Shown here: positions 49,768 to 63,843 of the stretch, in pieces | Layout of the letters: every line of letters begins with the position of its first letter | Numbering within the stretch: position 1 is the first letter of the stretch | NCBI GenBank assembly: GCA_015501605.1 | Contig: JADNRZ010000006.1 | Coordinates: forward strand, 744,001 to 808,000 | DNA length: 64,000 nucleotides | Source of the DNA: Panaeolus papilionaceus | Taxonomy: Eukaryota > Basidiomycota > Agaricomycetes > Agaricales | Direction of reading: 5' to 3' | The notes under the pieces: generated by a model | Seen by the model: only the letters and a program-made list of their open reading frames with translations | Told to the model about the DNA's origin: nothing | The model's database searches: none | Program-made: the position numbers and the translations under genes

Positions 49768-52230
49768 TGCTGTCGCGGAAACTCGTGGCAGTTGGTTGGT
49801 TGGTTGGTTGTGAAAAGGTATGTGTGCTACTATCTAACAAAGTAAACCTCCTGGGTTTGTATTGTTTTTATGAAGAAATTCCAAGGAAAAAAAGAGATAA
49901 AATAAGCACAAAAATGATTCAACTGCCTGAATTCAACGGCAATGGCCACCTTTAAAGAGAAAAGTTGTCGAGATGAGCACCACCTTCGACGTCGCCGAAC
50001 AGAGAGATGAGCGGTATACCATAACAGGAACCAGCGGTTAGTGTCACCCGCCCACCATTTACACTGTCACTGTCACAACTTCATTCAACTTCAACTTTCT
50101 CGAGTCTCTTCTAACTCCAACCACAACCTTTTTAACATCAACTTCTATCCCTTTCTCTTTCTTTTTATTCGTGGCGTTCTCATAAAACTTTGCGTATGAC
50201 TCTTGAAAAGAATTATCGCACCACATTGCAGGTCTGGACTTTTATGGCACACTTACTACTGGGGGAGAGAGTCAGCATTCGTCATTCAATAACTGGGACA
50301 AATACTCTACCCTGTCAACATCTCCTCGCGTACGAACAAGTATTAAGCAGACCTGAGTTCTCGGGCCAGGAAAGCCCGTCTTGATCAAAATTGGTTCACT
50401 TCACTTTACTTAGACAGGACGGATTACGGAGATCCTTGTGTCAGCTTTGCGATAAACATCAAAATACAAAACAAAGTACGTTACTTTTATCTGCTCCTGC
50501 TCTGATTATTCATACTTTGATAGGTCAGAAATAGCAATTGGATGACTATGTGATGATGTGCTTTTTTCATTCGAGATATGAACAGCAAGATTGTGGTGCT
50601 TGGCTCCTCCTCTCCTTCGACTTGTTCCCCCTTTCACAATCGACATACTGACAGGGTTGTCCTGAGACCGCTGATGACAATGTCAAACCGGCGGCTGCGT
50701 TGATGGACGCATAACCGGGTTCCGACGGTTGAATGGGATAGGTTCTAAGGTTCGGTCATTGTGCGCAACAAAAAAAAATGATGTTTTATCTGTTGTTTAG
50801 ATCTACTTGAGAGCCAGTTAATCAGGTCATTCTGATGCAATTCATTTTGAGATATCCAAAGTGGTATTATCATTGACTGTTTCCGGCGGAAACCCAGATA
50901 TCATATTTTTCCCATGACGGTGTTTATCTCAAAGCCGCGCTTTTAAGAGTTAGTTTAGGTTCCAAGGACTGAGATCAGACAGGTCGTTCATATGCACAAT
51001 TGTAACCTGGCATCAAGACTTGACACGGCGGCCCTATACATAAGCTAAAGAAGAATCAGACTAACTCCTTTGGCAAATTTGGCACGCTGATGGCACATGG
51101 TTTTCAGGAATATCTTGACTGTAAGGTTTCGAGCTATAATTACTGATATAATTGTATTGAATTGGTGACGGCAGGTTGTTTTTACAGAAACTGTGCGCAG
51201 TCGATGGTAGGACCCAAATATTGGTAAAAATGGGGGTTGACAAGATGCATGTACGGTTGGTGAACTAATAATATTGGGGTTTGTAAACCTTATGTGTTTG
51301 GTTCTTTGGGTGGTTGGAATAATTTGGTTGATAAGGCACAGAAGTTCGGTAAGTGAGGGTCGGGCGTGAGATATGGAATTGGATCTGTCTATACGATTTT
51401 TGGTAATTCAGGACTAGGACTTGTAGGGTAAAGTTGAACGGAACCGCCGGCTCGAAAAGCACACAGTCAGTCAGTGGTGTGGATAGTTTGAGATATAGGG
51501 TATTAAGGACGATCAATTTCCAAAAGACATGAGAGATTGAAAAGGCTCAGGGTGTGAGTGGTGGTGTTGGTCTATTTCCAGCAAATAAGAAAAGAGGAAT
51601 TGGGCACGATGCAAGTGAGGAGAGGGGGCGCGTGATGTCAAAAGACAAGTCAGCCATGTGCGGACTCTGATATCGAAAGTAAGAATGCCGTCAGTTCTTC
51701 GGATGTGGCCGCACAATCTAAGCATTGAAAGGGGATATATTTTTAAGACAATATGGTTGAAACACACGATCTGATCATTTAAGGAGTGAATGTTGAGTTG
51801 AATGAATGAAAAAGTCTCGAAAGATTAGTCTACAGACTTGAGTATTACCAGCAAGTACGGAGGCAATTAAAGGATTGTCGAGGATGGCAAGTGTTAAGAA
51901 TGATACAAAGACATATAAATAGGGGTAAATAACGGAATAAACCGAAGATCTGATCAGAAATAATATTGTAATTCCGCCGACACGGCAAAAGAAAAGGAAT
52001 AAGTCACACGCGGTAAGAGCCAATCGGGGAGATTTGAAAAGGATTCGGAGCGGAGGTGGTTATTTATTTATTTCTTTGACCGGAATCCGCGGTAAAAATG
52101 ACAAGAGATCACGGTTGAAATAGAGTTGAACGGAAAAAGCCGTTGTTATTTTATAAAATAAAAATAAAAAAAATAAAAAGAATAATAAGAGAGCTGAACT
52201 CTTTAACTAGACTTTTGTTTTAAAAAAGTC
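49768..52230. other. Long intergenic region upstream of the CSL gene (about 2.5 kb)
   Basis: No supported gene. The minus strand has four adjacent open frames between 52023 and 51061 with hydrophobic stretches (for example FLFFCRVGGITILFLI), but no family features and no convincing joins. Part of the region just upstream of 52231 is very A/T-rich (about 52140-52215). It separates two divergent genes, so it must include both promoters and may hold extended regulatory sequence for the CSL factor. Confidence 0.4.
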
Positions 52231-55200
52231 ATGTCCCTCGACTTTCAAAGTCAAACCCAGCACAGCTTGTATCCGACAACAGGCAGCGGTAGTGAAATCG
52301 ATCATCATCATTATAATAACAACAACAACAGCGACAATAACAACAACAATTCCTCAAACGAACCGAACCACTCACATATAAATCCATCGCAACATATGAA
52401 TCATCATCCCTTTGACCATCAGGACTCGTCCACCACTGCAATGGACACCACCGACCATTCAAACTATTCCTTATTTACTGACAACAATTCACAAAATAAC
52501 AATTTCAATTCACAAAGATACAGGACAAACGCTTCCTCTTCTTCATCTCTCGGTCCCTCTTACACCATACCATCAGAACAAATCTACTCTCACAACTCTT
52601 TCGCTGATTCTGTTCCTTCTTTCAATGGTTCAAATGGAAATCCCTACGATCTCATGAGCAATATTAGCTCAGGAAAGGTCTCTCCTCTGACCCCTGCAGA
52701 TTCAGTAGCAAGTCTACATCATTCTGCCAACTTTCCTCCAACTACCAAAGATTTCCCTCCTCCCCCTTTCAACGACATTCACGACCGCAGACTTCCAGGT
52801 GTTGCTTCGAATGGTTACCATTCAGAGTATCCAGACGAGTACGCCATCGGCAACATGAACGACGGTCTTTCTTTTGGTCCGGGTTCAATGTCACATTTCC
52901 AAGATCGTCTTCCTCGTTTCACCCAGGATAGGTACAGCCATAACCCTCATCCCATAAACACCGTTCCATCCCACATTTCAAACGGTCATGCTTCAAACGA
53001 CCTTATGCGAGGAATTCCTCCTCATGCTACTCACGGTTTTCGTGATAACCCTGTCTCCCCATACCAAGAGATACCCCACTACCCTCTTTCTCATGATACC
53101 CGAATGCACGCCGTCGATGATACCCTCAACCGTATGAAACTTCATGGACACATGGGCGCTTCCAACGATTTACAAACTTTTATTCGGTACGTTTTCTACT
53201 CGACTTCTTAACCGATCATCCCCTCACACTCTTTCAGCCCTTTCCTCGATCAATACGTCAGAACCCCAAACAGACTTGCATTTGGTGAACGTACCGTGAT
53301 CGTCATGTCAAGCAAGGTCGCTCAAAAGTCTTATGGCACTGAAAAGCGGTATGTATTCTTCCTTATTTTTAGCTTCTAATTTTTTTTTAAAAAAACTTCA
53401 TTTATCATAGATTCTTGTGCCCACCACCCACTGCCATCATGATCGGTAACTCTTGGTGGACAGACGTCGTTCGTCGAGGTGAAGAGCCAAAACTCTGTCC
53501 TCCACGCGTCGTCGTCTCCATTTCAGGAGAACCAGCTCCTCAAGAAGGCACAATCGAGTGGACTGGCTCATCTGGGAAATCTTTCGATATCAGTGATCCA
53601 CCCACAGGGACGACTTACATTGGACGATGCGTCGGCAAACAACTCTTTATCTCCGATGTCGATGAGAAAAAGAAAAAAGTTGAAGCTCTCGTCAAGATTA
53701 CTGCTCCAGCATCAGACGACGAACCTGAACGCGTTATTGGAGTCTTCCCCAGTCGCCCCATCAAGGTCATCAGCAAGCCCAGTAAAAAGCGTCAATCTGC
53801 CAAAAACTTGGAACGTTAGTCGCTTTTTCTCCGAAATTCTATGCATCTATTAGACTCCTAACCCATTTTCCTTCCATTTCAACAGTCTGCATCAATCATG
53901 GCTCCACTATTTCGCTTTTCCACCGACTCAGGTCACAAACCGTCTCGACCAAATATCTCTGCGTTTCCGGTTCAGGCTCTTCCTTCAAGGGCTCAGATGG
54001 TGCTCCATTAATGGGTCTTGACCAGCGATCCAGATCCACTACTCCCTCCTTCATTGCTCGCACCGCTAGTTGGGGTATGTTTGTTTTAGGATTTCAGATC
54101 CAAAAAAATTCTTTGAATCTGACTGTTCTGTTTTTATCCCAGATCCATTTGTCATGTACATCGTAGACGTCAACAAACCCGCGGGAGGCGGTTTGGATGC
54201 TCCGCCCCCTCCTCCACCTCAGCCTGACTACCCTTCCCCCCCACCCAACGCCATTCCATTCACCAACAATGGCTCCCAAATCCCCATCTACTACAACCAA
54301 ACCGTAGTTTTGCAGTGTTTGACCTCTGGTGTCGTCAGCCCAGTTCTCATCATCCGCAAGGTTGATCACCAGACAACCGTTGTGGGCGGCGGCCTCCAAG
54401 AGGGTGCCAAGGGTATCGCTGACCATTACTGTTCCCCCGGAGAAGTCTGTGGAGACCCCGTCTCCCAGTTGCACAAAATCGCTTTCGAGGTTTACGATTC
54501 CACCAAGGGTGCTCCCGAACCCGGAACTCCCGGTCAGACGGGTGCCTTCCTGTCATGTATGGGTGAAAAGGTCAACACTTATCGTCCCATCGATGGTCGT
54601 CAATGGAACAACGTCCAGGGAACCGGATCCAACTCACCAGCCCTGCCCGGATCGCCGATTTCCCCGTCTTCCGGTCCTTCTGGCAATGGCGAATACTTTG
54701 GCACCAAATTGGAGAGCGCCCCTGCTTCGCCGTCTGCAACCGAATTTGCGTCCAATGACGGTGGAAGGGTGAGGGTCAACAAGCCCAAGAGGTCCACTTC
54801 AAGCGCAGGCGGTATTGCCAAACCAGTTGGCAAGGGACGCCGTAGGCCCAGCTCTGCTGGTTCCGTCTCTTCTCGTCGTGGCTCTTCCAGCGACGCCGGT
54901 GCCTCTTCAGGAGCGCTCTGGCAGGTTGACATTGGCGAGACCAGTGTGTGGACGATTGTAGGAACAGGTACGTTCTTTCCTTCTTCTCGTAAGGTTATGT
55001 CAAAAAAAAACTGAACTGTGCATGCCAGATCAAATTCGTTACAACTTTTACGTTCCCCCTGTGTTGTTCGATAACCAGCACGCTCCGAACACCGGATCCT
55101 TCCCTATTCCATCCAAACCTGTGACACCTTTCCCTGGTGTTGTCAAATACCTTCCTCCCGACCGTGCTGCAGAGCAGCCAAAATCCAACTGCGCTCAGTC

Positions 55201-55444
55201 AAGAGCCGTGTTATCGAAGCCTAATCCCCATGCTTCAAAGATGCTGACGGTCTATGGAGAGAATTTCTCTAAGACTGATCCTGTCAGCGTCTTCTTTGGA
55301 TCAGAACCTTCTCCTTATGTGGAAGTTCGCTGCACCGAAGTTTTGGGCTGCTTGCCCCCAGAATCGCAAATTGTCAAGCGTCGTCCTATCATCCTCATCC
55401 GTTCTGACGGTGTCGTTTTCCCGTCCAATACCATGTATCCCTAG
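52231..55444 (+). CDS. Fungal CSL (CBF1/Su(H)/LAG-1) transcription factor
   Basis: CSL proteins bind GTGGGAA-type DNA; fungi have them without Notch, where they influence adhesion, cell cycle and lipid metabolism. Starts MSLDFQSQTQHSLYPTTGSG, with a long Asn/His/Ser-rich N-terminus. The Rel-homology N-terminal domain begins QYVRTPNRLAFGERTVIVMS, then KVAQKSYGTEKRFLCPPP and GNSWWTDVVRRGEEPKLCPP. The beta-trefoil domain includes LRSQTVSTKYLCVSGSGSS, a Pro-rich insertion, then VSPVLIIRKVDHQTTVVGGG and GDPVSQLHKIAFEV. A Ser/Gly/Arg-rich insertion (about 54630-54910) precedes WQVDIGETSVWTIVGTDQIR. The C-terminal IPT-like domain ends DGVVFPSNTMYP at 55444. DNA-contact blocks are nearly identical to animal CSL. 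Whether it is of the Cbf11 or Cbf12 class is not decided here. Confidence 0.92.
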
Positions 55445-56346
55445 GTTCATCATCATCTCCTCTCATCCCTACCCTTGCTGCTATCGCGTTTCTATTCTTT
55501 CTGGTCTACCCCTTTTCCTTGTCAATACCCACTTTCACTTCTATGCTGTCGTCTCGGATTTTGTACTTTTTTCCTCGTTTTTTTTTTCTGACGTTGCACA
55601 CTTCTACACCCATATGTATTTTATAGACAGGACATGCTACGATTGTTATCTCTACGTCCTCTGGTGTTGTTTTCTTTTTGACTTTTTTCCATCTCTCCCT
55701 CTGTTCGCGCTTTCTTCCTCGTCGTTGCTCCATGCTGATGGATCCGAGCCTCGAAATATTATTTCTAAAACCGATAGGCTCTTGTAAAAAATATACATAG
55801 AAGAAAATATAGCCATTTGCCCGCCCTCATGTCGAGTAAGCATGAATGAAAAGCCTCCGGTTCTCACAAGTCGAGCGCCTCGAACGCACACGCTCCTTAA
55901 TTCATATTTAGATTTTAAGTTTAGTTTGGGTTTACAAGGGAGCGAGGAAATGCATGGTAAGTTTATCTCGCTCCCGTGAAAGGTGTAGGGTTCAGAACCC
56001 TTCAACTCGAGGCACCACGAGACAGTCGTGAGGAGGTGTCTCTTTGTTTCCTGGGTCCTTGAAGGATATCTGGTGGCTGTGTAAGTCATAAATGATTTTT
56101 ATCACGTGCAAACGCACAAAGTCCATTCCAGAATCTGAACGTTTTGCCTCTACAATTGGAGCGCCATCTATCCTTTAAACCTCAAACTTCAAGCTTGCAT
56201 TCTAAAGGATTTTATTAAACCGCTGTAAAGGCAGCATAAAACTGTGTTTTAAACATCGGAATTCTGATTGAAGTGACGCGACAAAACACTTTTGAATACT
56301 TTGTATCCTCGACCTTTTTCGACCCCTCTTCGATTTCCGAACAAAC
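55445..56346. other. Intergenic, CSL to small membrane protein gene
   Basis: About 900 nt with no supported gene. It starts with a pyrimidine-rich stretch (probable CSL 3' UTR). A perfect short hairpin (AGGG, 7-nt loop, CCCT) at 55987-56001 is noted but has no tRNA context. Confidence 0.4.
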
Positions 56347-57054
56347 ATGAATATCACGCACTACACCGATTCTCTGTCTCAAATATCGCCCGCCTCAATA
56401 CCAGCAACGCTATGGGCGCTATACATTGAATATTTATGGAATTACGAGTCGGATTCATGGGTGGCTCGGATCGCATATTCGTGCCGTATCCTCGCGCTCC
56501 TCATCAGCTTACCCATAATCATACTTGGTCTCCTGGTATGTCACCCTTCAACATCCCTTGTCCCAAATGGTAATAACCTGTCGTTCTCCCCCCCTTTTTG
56601 TGCGTTCTTTGCGTTTCTCTTTTGATAGGATATCGCGTCATATGGAATTGCTCGGACGCTCGGTGTGGTTGACGACGTCAAGGCGTCTACAAGCGATAAA
56701 GTTGCCGCAGATACTCCGCCCGCAATTCGAGTAGATGAACCAGATACACTGTCCGGAGACAGTCTTGGTTCTTCTTGGATTTCGGACGTATCTGCATCTG
56801 CGTCCGAGTCAACGACCACTGGGGAGCATATGAACGGTAGCAGCGAAGCAAAGCCAGACGTATTTTATGCAGGAGAAGATAACAACCTCAAATTATCCGG
56901 AGTTGGCGTGTTTTCCCCTGCTGCTTCTCAACCTCCATCACCTACTATAAGCCGACATCATTTGCCTTTCGATAATACCTCTAGGCAATCCAAGAAGGAG
57001 AATCTCCGCCATCGGACGGTTATTGGAAATGGCGTCGTAGAAGAAGCTGATTGA
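56347..57054 (+). CDS. Small single-pass membrane protein, unknown function
   Basis: I do not recognise a family. Two exons, with an intron from about 56536 (GTATGTC) to 56628 (TTGATAG), give about 200 residues. It starts MNITHYTDSLSQISPASIPA, then has an amphipathic stretch (WALYIEYLWNYESDSWVARI) and one strong membrane segment (ILALLISLPIIILGLLDIA). The rest is hydrophilic, Ser/Thr/Asp-rich and ends VIGNGVVEEAD, probably facing the cytosol. The layout suggests a signal-anchored adaptor or organelle-membrane protein, but no function should be assigned. Its stop is 194 nt from the convergent ESA1 stop. Confidence 0.6.
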
Positions 57055-57248
57055 TCCTCGTTACCAGTATTTCTTTCTTTTGTGTGGGTGATACAGACGC
57101 CATTATGTTGTGGATTTCAATCGAATCTAGTATTACAAGGGCTATGTAAAGAGCCTCAAATTACACAATCTGGCGAAATCGATAGCAATACAGTACTCGA
57201 AGGAGGTAAATGACGAGAACGGAAACAAAGTCTGGAGAAAAAAGGGCG

Positions 57249-59094
<1,846 letters not shown>

Positions 59095-59318
59095 GAGATT
59101 AAGACGAAAGAGTAGATGTTCAACGTCTTTTCAATGATTTTACTTGACCTACTTGCGTTTTGCGTTGTATTGTCAATGTTAATACAGGTTATCAAAGCAA
59201 GCATGACTCGAAATAATTATATAATTAAACACTTAGCTAAGTTAATTAACATGGAAATATCCTAAGTATCAACTTGAGCACTTGAAAAAAAAAAGTCTTT
59301 TACTTTAAAATCTTCGCC
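59095..59318. promoter_or_regulatory. Divergent promoter region, ESA1 / DBP7
   Basis: A 224-nt interval between divergent start codons, A/T-rich near 59210-59260. It must hold both promoters. No specific site is claimed. Confidence 0.4.
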
Positions 59319-61900
59319 ATGGACGACGACATAGTCCTTAATATTGCTGTAGATAATTCTGCACCTAAGCGGACTAGGTCCGTTGAAAAAGGTGGTAGAT
59401 GGATGGACAGGTGACATAATTTTTACAATTAGTATGTTCCACTGATCGTCCTTATAACTAGGGCAAAAGCGAAACGCAATCTAAAAAGAAAGGACAGGGA
59501 GGTCGAAAAACCTCTTCCTGTACAGGGCTCGTCTACAACGCAGGATTCATCTCATAGACCTGCAAAGCGTCTACGATCAGAAACTGTGACACAACCTTCG
59601 GCGTCGACCCCGGAATCTCCACAAAAATCATCTGCATCTACGCAAAGCAGACCTACACAAGTCATCTCATCGCTGTTCTCGTATAACCCCAAGGTAGAGC
59701 TGCCTAAGCAAGCTGCCTCTACTGTACCTTCAAAACCGAGCAATGCACCTCTGGACTCGTCTACTTTCGAGGGTCTTACCCTCAACCCTCTATTAATTGC
59801 TCACTTGAAGAGCAAAATGGGCATCGAAAAACCAACTGCTATTCAACGAGCTACTCTTCCGCTACTACTCTCCCAGGAACCCTCCCTTAGCTCGCGCGAC
59901 GCTTTCATCCAATCGCAGACAGGTTCCGGAAAAACCATGTCATACCTTCTCCCCATAATCAACGACCTTCTCCCTCTGAGCTCTCTTTCTTACATTGACC
60001 GATCGATTGGCACTTTGGCTATCATTATCGCACCTACTCGAGAATTGGCAAAACAAATTTCAGACGTTCTAGAAGCTGTTCTCAAAATGCGCCTCCGTCT
60101 GGAGGATAACGACACCACCGAACCTGACACATCTACCCAGCTTACACGATGGCTCGTTTCGGGTCTGTTAGTTGGTGGATCAACGAGAACGCACGAAAAG
60201 GCACGTCTACGGAAAGGCGTCCCCATTCTGGTCTCCACGCCTGGTCGATTGTTGGACCATTTACAGAATACTTCATCATTTAACGTTGGAAAATGTCGTT
60301 GGCTCGTCCTAGACGAAGCTGATCAGCTCATGGAACTTGGGTTTGAAGAGGCAATCAAAGGTATCGTGCAGGGTCTGGACGGCCGTCGTAGGTTAGCAAA
60401 GCAGGCAATGGAAGAGGGTCGCAGCACCGAAGTTGGGACATGGGATTGGGAAAAGGGCAGGAGGACAGTTTTGTGTTCAGCCACCATCCGTGAAGACGTG
60501 CAAAAGCTGGCAGGGACAACCCTCGTCAATCCACTCATGATCAAAGCCACAGAAATTGACAAGGACGATGGGACTACCAAAGCTATCGATGCAGACCCAG
60601 CGAATAAGCAGACATTTACTCCGCCATCTCAACTTTCCCAGAAATACGTTGTGGTCCCTCTCAAATTGCGACTTGTTACCTTAGTCGCCCTGTTGCGAAA
60701 TCTTGTTGCGCAGACCCAGGTTCGCAAAGGATCCAAAATCATCGTTTTTTTCAGCTGTACAGACTCTGTCGACTTCCACTGGAATCTCCTTAAAGGCTCG
60801 CGCATGGGTAACTCGAGTGAAGAGGAAGAAGAAACCAACGAAAACTCGGACGAAGACAAGGATGATAGTGACGAAGATACACCAAATTCCAACGAAAAAA
60901 CTGGCGACCTTGGGGTTGAAACACAGAGTGCACTACTTCCTGGAACCTCAATATATCGACTCCATGGGTCCCTGCCGACACCCACTCGACTTGCTTCGCT
61001 CAAAGGATTTATTGGGAAACAAAACAAGAATAAGACCGTGGACGAAAGCTTAACGTCAATCCTACTTTGCACATCCGTTGCCGCACGTGGTTTGGATCTT
61101 CCTCTTGTCAGAGCTGTCATTCAATACGACCTTCCAACAGAAGGTGGTGCTACCGAGTATGTCCATCGTGTAGGTCGTACCGCTCGTGCTGGAAAGGGAG
61201 GTGAGGCATGGAGTTTCGTGGCACCAAGTGAAAATGCCTGGGTGGAATGGCTAGAGGCTAAGCTGAAGGGTGACGGTGACAAAAGCGACAAAATTTCGCT
61301 GTCAGGTGTTGCCCCCGATGAGGTCCTTTCCTCAGGGTTTGGTGGTAGGGGTGCTGAGTACGAAGCACGCGCGACCGAGGTTCAGCTCGCGTTTGAACGC
61401 TGGGTACTTAGGGGCAAAGATGTATGTGCCAAATGTCTACCATCACGGGTTTCCTCTAATAAATATGACTCTTCTTTCAGAATGCGAAACTGGCGAAAAA
61501 CGCTTTCCTATCCCACATGCGAGCATACGCTACTCACCCCTCCAACGAAAAGCACATATTCCACATTCGCAACCTGCACTTGGGTCATTTGGCGAAAGCT
61601 TTCGCTCTGCGCGATGCGCCAAAGGCAGTCAAGGGAGCTGGTGCTGCACCTAAGAAGAAGAAGATATTGAAGACATACAAGTCCATAACAAAACCCCAGA
61701 ACAAAGTCAGCGGTCATCGTAAAAAGGGCGCAGACAGTGACGACGAGGACAGTAATGTTATTGATGCAGAGAAGCGCATGCAAGTGGTTGTCAGGGCACA
61801 AGGGAGGCTCACAAAGAAGGGAGGTCTGATGACGAGTACCGGCGCTTCTGAGTTCCAGATATCAGGAGGGTATGATTTGGAAAAGCTGGTTAACCGGTAG
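59319..61900 (+). CDS. DBP7: DEAD-box RNA helicase DBP7
   Basis: Dbp7 is a nucleolar ATP-dependent RNA helicase needed for assembly of the 60S ribosomal subunit. Starts [20 protein letters not shown], then GGRWMDR spliced to [20 protein letters not shown]. The helicase core has [14 protein letters not shown] with the Q-motif region [12 protein letters not shown], motif I QTGSGKT, motif Ia PTRELA, motif II LDEADQL, motif III CSATI, then motif IV/V/VI regions [21 protein letters not shown] and HRVGRTAR. An acidic insertion (about 60810-60900) separates the two RecA folds' central part. The last intron starts at about 61420 (GTATGT), and the C-terminus is Lys-rich ([20 protein letters not shown]), ending YDLEKLVNR. 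All motifs are intact. Confidence 0.93.
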
Positions 61901-62270
61901 ACAGATGTGTGCTGTAACCTCTGTTTCTTCTGTTTTTAAATACTTGGGGGCTTCTCCAATACCCAAAACTTCGGTTCTTTAGAAGTGAGGTCGAGTAACA
62001 GCTCAACTTCATCAGGATGACCATAGACACGTAGGCTTTGATGATTCATTCCCAATGATGTACATACACGTATCAAATGCTCTGTTTAAATCCTTCCAAC
62101 TGCCGGCTCTATGTCATGAAATAAGGATAACATAAAACTTGGGTTGAATTTCGGGAGGACTAGATCCTGTTCCCACGACTTGACCCTCTGATCAACTTGG
62201 CCGTCGCCACGTCTATTAAATCTCCACGTCGGCAACTTCAAGAAAATCAATTCCTTCCTTTCCTACCACC
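61901..62270. other. Intergenic, DBP7 to cyclophilin gene
   Basis: Holds the DBP7 3' end and the cyclophilin promoter. No coding or RNA feature seen in its 370 nt. Confidence 0.4.
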
Positions 62271-63843
62271 ATGTTCGGACGGTTATCTCTCGCGTTCATC
62301 GTTATTTCCTTCGCAGCTATCTTCTGCGCTCAGTCAGTAGATGCTGCCAAGGGCCCAAAAGTCACCCACAAGGTTTATTTTGATATTAAACACGGTGACA
62401 AAGACCTTGGACGGGGTATGTTTGAAAGCGGTTTTAATGCCAAAACTCGACACATAGCTAACTTTAAATGTAGTCGTCCTTGGTCTCTTTGGTGGAGTAA
62501 GAATCCCGTCATTGCGCTGTAAGAGCCCACTTCTGACGAATATGATGTTTTGTAGTCCGTCCCCAAAACTGCTGAGAACTTCCGTGCTCTTGCTACCGGC
62601 AAGAACAAGGATGGCGAGGAACTTGGCTTTGGCTACAAGGGCTCCAAGTTCCATCGTGTCATCAAGGATTTCATGTACGTATGCTTATTTGCTCGTAGGT
62701 GCATGGCTTGCTTATAAGAGTGCTCTACAGGATCCAGGGTGGTGACTTCAGTATGTCTAGTTCTAGAGTGCCATAAGCGAATCTGGCTGACCCATTGACT
62801 AGCTCGCGGCGACGGTACTGGCGGAAAGGTAAAGATTTCGTTGCCTATGCTGCATTCTCTAGCTAACATAAATCCAGTCTATCTATGGTGAAAAATTCGC
62901 AGACGAAAACTTGTAAGAGAGGCTTTTACACTTTTTGCACCACAAATAGTCATGCATTTACTAGCAAACTCCGCCACACTGGCCCCGGTATCCTCTCTAT
63001 GGCTAATGCTGGACCTGACACTAACGGTACGTTCCTCACGCTCCTTCTAAATAATGAACTTTAACTGATGTCCCTATGCAGGCTCTCAATTCGTTCGTAC
63101 AAAGTTTCTCTTGAAATAAAACCTGCTAATATGTAGCTTTAGTTTATCTGCACTGTCAAGACCAGCTGGTTGGATGGTCGTCACGTCGTCTTTGGAAAAG
63201 TTCTTGAGGGAATGGATATCATTCACGCAATCGGTATGTCAGAATTTCACTGTCTATCTGTCATTACTTACACACAAGCACAGAAAATGTTCCCAAGGGT
63301 GGAGGAGATCGCCCCGCTGAAGACGTTATCATCGCTGACTCTGGAGAAGTGAGTATACCACCTTGTTCTGCCAAAGTGCAAGTCTCTTATCAACGCTACA
63401 GCTTCTTGTCGAGCCCGTTAAGGATGACGATGGAAATGAGGTGCCTCTTCGCGTTGAGCTCTAATTGCTCTCTTTATGTTGGGAATTTCCGTATCAATAA
63501 AATATATATTATTCAGGTATCTACCGAACCAGCAGCAGGATTGACCGGAAACGCCCCTGTTGCTCCAGCTACCACAAAAGCCAAGGATGTTGAGCTCATT
63601 ACTGGTACCACTGATGCGCCTGCTGCTACTACCAGCAAGGCAGCTTCTGATGCTACCACTGATTCAGTCACTCCTGTTGCGTCGGAGTCTGCCTTCGCTA
63701 ACCTGTTCTTCCTGCTCATAATCTTTGGGGTCGTTATCGCGGCATTTGTCTGGGTTGGCGGTATGCGATATGTATCTCGTTTCCTGCCGGATAGCATGCA
63801 AGCTCGTTACAGCAAATTGGACAGCGATGATTTAGTGAAGTAA
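62271..63843 (+). CDS. Secretory-pathway cyclophilin (peptidyl-prolyl isomerase B type) with alternative membrane anchor
   Basis: Catalyses proline cis-trans isomerisation, probably in the ER lumen. Exon 1 (62271-62415) begins with a signal peptide ([20 protein letters not shown], cleavage likely after A-A) and [14 protein letters not shown]. Then [39 protein letters not shown] (catalytic F-H-R), [59 protein letters not shown] and [20 protein letters not shown], over about ten short exons. After [13 protein letters not shown] two ends are possible. Reading on gives VPLRVEL and a TAA at 63462-63464, a classic soluble end. Splicing out 63441-63516 gives [14 protein letters not shown], a Thr/Ala/Ser-rich stalk and a membrane helix ([18 protein letters not shown]), ending [10 protein letters not shown] at 63843. 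Confidence 0.88.
63441..63516 (+). promoter_or_regulatory. Optional intron deciding soluble or membrane-anchored cyclophilin
   Basis: Donor GTGCCT (weak) after GAG, possible branch CTCTAAT that overlaps the stop codon of the unspliced form, acceptor ATTCAG. It is 76 nt. Retained: the protein ends VPLRVEL. Removed: the frame continues into the stalk and transmembrane helix. Confidence 0.55.

Noticed and set aside
51061..52023. Four adjacent hydrophobic minus-strand frames that could be a membrane protein gene
   Set aside because: No recognisable family, stops between them, and no convincing splice sites; kept only as part of the intergenic description.
55987..56001. Hairpin AGGG-TTCAGAA-CCCT resembling a tRNA arm
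   Set aside because: Only four base pairs and no other tRNA parts nearby; likely chance in an intergenic region.
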